Part shown: positions 60,450 through 64,000 of the stretch, piece after piece
Numbering within the stretch: position 1 is the first letter of the stretch
How the letters are laid out: each line of letters starts with the position of its first letter
NCBI GenBank assembly: GCA_027605045.1
Contig: JAQFWX010000014.1
Coordinates: forward strand, 186,001-250,000
Length of the DNA: 64,000 nt
Direction of reading: 5' to 3'
DNA from: Phallus indusiatus
Taxonomy: Eukaryota; Basidiomycota; Agaricomycetes; Phallales; Phallaceae
The notes under the pieces: model-generated
The model's input: only the letters and a program-made list of their open reading frames with translations
Told to the model about the DNA's origin: nothing
The model's database searches: none
Translations under genes and position numbers: made by a program

Positions 60450-62891
60450 ATGTCTGTAAGTGAACAAGTAATGTTATACTTGTTCAAGGTCTAAAAAAGG
60501 ATTCCTCTCTCGAAATAAAACCATCCAGGCTAACGAAATAGCCGCGGAGGATATTCTTGCTCCGCGTTCTTCGCTTGTGGGAGATACAGAAGCCACACCC
60601 TTGATCCAAGGACGAACGACAAGCTCGGATCCAGACCTGCAGCAGGAGATGGAAGATGAGCGTGCGGAAGAGGCTGAGGTTGCGAAGCGTCATTTCTTTC
60701 GAAGACCAGCTCCATGGTGGTACGTAGGCCAACATCGCGTCGCCGTGTCGCCGTGTGCACCCACCGTCATCGATTAACCTCTGTGTAATTCAGGATATGG
60801 TTTTTGGTGATGGTGGCAGGCGTTGCTGTGGCAGCTACACTAGCTCCTCTTCTAGACATCTTCACCGCCATTATTTGTCAAGATCTGAAGCCCGAGTTGC
60901 TTACGATGTCGGCTGTTCAGTTCCATAACGACTCGTGGCCGACTATACCTATACCCTCCAAGATGTGCCGACAAGATCCAACAGTGCAACAGGAAGTTGC
61001 CAGACTAGTCACAGGTATAGTTTTTCCCTAATCGGTGTATCTCCGCCATGCACTGTTCTGATTCCTGAAAGCGATGGATATCGCTATGGGCTTGTTATCA
61101 TGTCTTACGGTCGGTTACTGGATGCAGGTATGATTTGAAATTGTTTCTTCGTTATATTAGCGTGTTGATATCCGCTAGTTATCAGATCGTTATGGCCGAG
61201 TCAACATTTTACTCGTGGCTGCGTTTGGCCTGATCGCCAAGTGAATACACATCTTGTTCTTTGCTAACGACGTATAGATGCTTACATTTCATCTCTGACA
61301 GTCATGTTATTATAGTTTTGGTCGCAGTCATGCCTGACAAACTACCCGGAGGGTACCGCTTCTTCCTTTTTGGACAAATCTTGGAAGGTGTTCTTGGAGG
61401 ACGCGTCATGTTGTCTTCAGTCATGGCAGCGTATATTACCGATACGTCGCCGCTGGATCTACGGTAGGTGGAGTTTAAACAATGACTCTCCTGGCTCACC
61501 CACACTTTTAATAGAACAGTGAACCTGGGTATCGAAGCTGGAGTAGACATGTTGGGTAATGTACGTGTTCTGCCTCCATCCAAGTAATATAATCTTTTAA
61601 CCATGTTAACAAGTCATTTGGACCGTCGTTTGGTGCCTACCTCATCAGGAAATCCGACGACCTTCTATCCGTTTACTATTTCGCCATCGAAACCTATATA
61701 TTCCTCACACTGGTTACCATTTTCCTCGTTCCAGAATCACTCACCAAATCCAAAATCAGACGGGCGAAGAGAATCTATACGTTGACACATTACTCAAATA
61801 ATCAGTCATCCTCTCAGTCCATTGCGCAGAGATTAAAAGCAAAAATATATGATTACATACGATTGTTGAATGTTCCGTTTGAGGCGTTGGAGATTTTCTT
61901 ACCTCGTCGACCCCGAGATGGGCAGACGGGAGCTGTACTGGACGGATCTTGGGATTGGAATCTTTTCTTGGTGGGATGTGTGTGCTTTGTCGAGTCCATT
62001 GCTGGGGTAAATAATAACATTCTAAATCTCGCCTGTGTTTGGTGCTGATATCTTAATTATCTCAGAACTACACAAAGTTTTTGTTTCAATACCTTCAGCG
62101 AGTTTTAGGATGGGATTCTCAAGATGTAAGTCACTTTAAGATATTTGTACAGAGATTCTTTTGACTAAACTTATCCGATAGACTAGTATCTGGCTCGGCT
62201 ACATAAATGCCGTCCGTGCAGTAACGCTTATCATCATCCTCCCTCGTACGTTCCCGTGTACCAGAAAGAAAAAGATAGGCTAATAAACTATTCATCAGTT
62301 ATCATTCGATGGCTTAGGAAACAAATTGGGACTCGTTCTCAAACCCATTCCTCTCCAGTTTATGCCTCTGTCAATTCGTTGGATAACCCAATTAAGCTGG
62401 ACTACATCGTCGTTCTCGCATCTATGACTATTCTCGTCGCATCAATATTCTCCATGGCTGTCGTCCGAGATCCTATAGGATGGTACGGTGCCACCATCGT
62501 CAGGACACTTTCTGGGGGGTATGAAGCGGCGTTGAGGAGTCTTGCGTTATTGTTGTACGCGCGTCAGATGGGGCAAGATTCGGAAAGCGGAAAATTACTG
62601 GGTGGATTAAGTGTTTTAGGTCTGATCAGGTTTGCCTCTTTTCGATCTTTCTAAGTTGATTAGGTTACTAATCTGGACATTCGTTTAGTGGTAATATGAT
62701 TGGTCCTGCGATTTTTGGTTCTCTTTATATTAATACTGTCGTGGACTTTCCACAGGTTCGTATACTTTTGTTCATGTGAAAAATGCCCAATGCTCAGTTC
62801 ATCCTCTTAGGCTATTATACTCGTTGCGGGTGTTTTAGGGGTCGTTACTATATTGATCCTTTTATGCATTCGAATCAGGGAGAAAAGTTAG
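60450..62891 (+). CDS. MFS transporter, copy 2 (intact)
   Basis: Thirteen exons, all in phase, 579 residues: 60450-60455 (ATGTCT only), 60529-60719, 60794-61014, 61072-61127, 61179-61240, 61302-61463, 61515-61560, 61614-62006, 62066-62125, 62182-62245, 62299-62629, 62689-62755 and 62811-62891. The charged N-terminus (EMEDERAEEAEVAKRHFFRR) precedes the first helix WIWFLVMVAGVAVAATL. Motif A, LSDRYGR, is at 159-165. The GGYRFFLFGQILEGVLGGR helix and the AAYITDTSPLDLR loop follow, with a long cytosolic loop in the middle and a second six-helix half ending in LLCIRIREKS. Substrate unknown; in this setting export of a product or uptake of a substrate of the BVMO/P450 enzymes is a fair guess. Confidence 0.88.
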
Positions 62892-63499
62892 GTTGGCTGA
62901 GAAGCAATCGTAAAGGACCTTCAATTTTTTGGGAGATGTGTAATTTATATCATGTATTTATGACTATAGGCTTTTTCACCGATACTTCTAAGATTGCTCG
63001 CAATTTACCCATTGTTATTTCACAACAAATACCATCTTCCTGCTGAAGCACGAGCGTTATTTCCTCTTACGAACTTACTCACATCTCCCAAAACACGGCA
63101 TCACTACACAGAGGTATTGAAGGCAAGGAAATCACACTGTTGGTGTAACGCGATCGAGAAATCCTTGCCGGATGTACAGTCAGGTCTCCGTCGTCGATGT
63201 AAATTGTCTGAATTGTTGGACGTGCGAATGATATCCCGTGTCACTTTTTGAATAAGGAGTGGATGGAAGTGCTATAAGCCAACAATATTATGAACATATA
63301 TATATGTATCATGACGAATACATTAGAAAAATAGTTTGTTTTTACCCAGCGGTCCAGGTCACGAAATACTACGGGTACATATACTCTCAAAGAATAACCC
63401 CTTTCCTCCAACAATACACAGTATATGTATATTTGATGCTACTCTCTCCGTACTTCACTAGAAGATTCTTCGCACACATCAGTTCACGGCTAGTATCTG
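62892..63499. other. Intergenic
   Basis: An 85-codon + frame (62994-63251) has no recognisable content. Nothing supported. Confidence 0.35.
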
Positions 63500-64000
63500 T
63501 TATTCGGCGAGTGGCTTTGACCACATGTATCCAAACGCTTTTTTCGTCCAATTAGCTACGGAGCGAAAGACTTGCCGCTGCATATTATATTTTAGCATAG
63601 TCTGATAATGATAAACCTTTTTGGGAAGAAATACCTCATCCGGACCAGGCACCTGGGCACGTTCTTCATTATCATGATCGTTGTCGAACATTGCACCTGA
63701 GGATGTAGATAATTCCTGGGGTCGACCTATGATTTGTCCAAACACGCGCAAAGACGCCTGCAACCCCGAGTCGTCAGATTCCGAATTACGGGAGGACGAG
63801 CCCGTCGGGTCGTTGAATCGTTCTTGATCATTCATGGTGATAAACACCTCGTCCAACCTTTCCCTGTTAAGTTTTGATTTCAAAAGGAGGAAAAATTGTT
63901 TGGGATCCTGTTCGAAAATCAAAAGCAATTTCCATAGTTGGACGAGCACGGACGAGTTGTAAAGAATAGTGAACAGGGGCATCTTCACAGACTTGAGGAG
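63500..64000 (-). CDS. Hypothetical protein, 3' part, cut by the window edge
   Basis: Minus-strand frame open from the right edge to a stop at 63500-63502, 166 codons visible. Hydrophobic start (MPLFTILYNSSVLVQLWKLL), then an acidic Ser/Asp-rich middle (SSSRNSESDDSGLQ, FDNDHDNEE) and a basic aromatic end (FGYMWSKPLAE). A short intron around GPDEVFLPKKVYHYQ is possible. The 5' end lies outside the window. Family not recognised. Confidence 0.5.
   Translation of the reverse strand, partial: LLKSVKMPLFTILYNSSVLVQLWKLLLIFEQDPKQFFLLLKSKLNRERLDEVFITMNDQERFNDPTGSSSRNSESDDSGLQASLRVFGQIIGRPQELSTSSGAMFDNDHDNEERAQVPGPDEVFLPKKVYHYQTMLKYNMQRQVFRSVANWTKKAFGYMWSKPLAE

Overview
The window is nuclear DNA of a filamentous basidiomycete, most likely an Agaricomycete. 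Most genes are cut by many short (about 45-120 bp) GT-AG introns with polypyrimidine 3' ends. The families are also typical of mushroom-forming fungi: two DUF6533 membrane proteins, F-box proteins with degenerate leucine-rich tails, Baeyer-Villiger monooxygenases (BVMOs), a P450 and MFS transporters. No rRNA, convincing tRNA, CRISPR array or prokaryotic operon was seen. Exon borders below were worked out by hand from splice motifs, reading phase and comparison between paralogues inside the window.

Left part (0-21 kb) is a young duplication landscape. A two-gene unit (DUF6533 protein, then F-box protein) occurs twice. Copy 1 (0.2-5.8 kb) has its F-box gene broken by a 1.3 kb insertion and is followed by a decayed Tc1/mariner element with 214 bp terminal inverted repeats. 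Copy 2 (9.1-18.5 kb) has a solo LTR in the first intron of its DUF6533 gene, with a target duplication that copies the splice donor, and carries BVMO-A and a decayed gene between its two members. A second solo LTR lies just upstream in opposite orientation. A second kind of F-box protein (19.4-21.3 kb) ends this part.

Middle (22-46 kb) holds mostly single genes: a possible P47/TULIP-like protein, a Ubc1/UBE2K-type ubiquitin-conjugating enzyme, a CsbD-like small protein, a GFA-domain protein, two convergent HIT proteins with identical exon structure plus a decayed third copy, a membrane protein with a long disordered tail, a Cys/His-rich nuclear-type protein, a degenerate kinase and an AKAP7/ASCC1-like 2H phosphoesterase.

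Right part (46-63 kb) looks like a metabolic cluster: BVMO-B and BVMO-C in tandem, the second copy of the 19-21 kb F-box gene, a GNAT acetyltransferase, a cytochrome P450 and two tandem MFS transporters, the first with an in-frame stop. BVMO plus this F-box type occurs at both ends of the window, so the two families appear to have been duplicated together. No scaffold-forming synthase is visible, so the cluster could serve breakdown or tailoring of a compound made elsewhere. A partial gene runs off the right edge.
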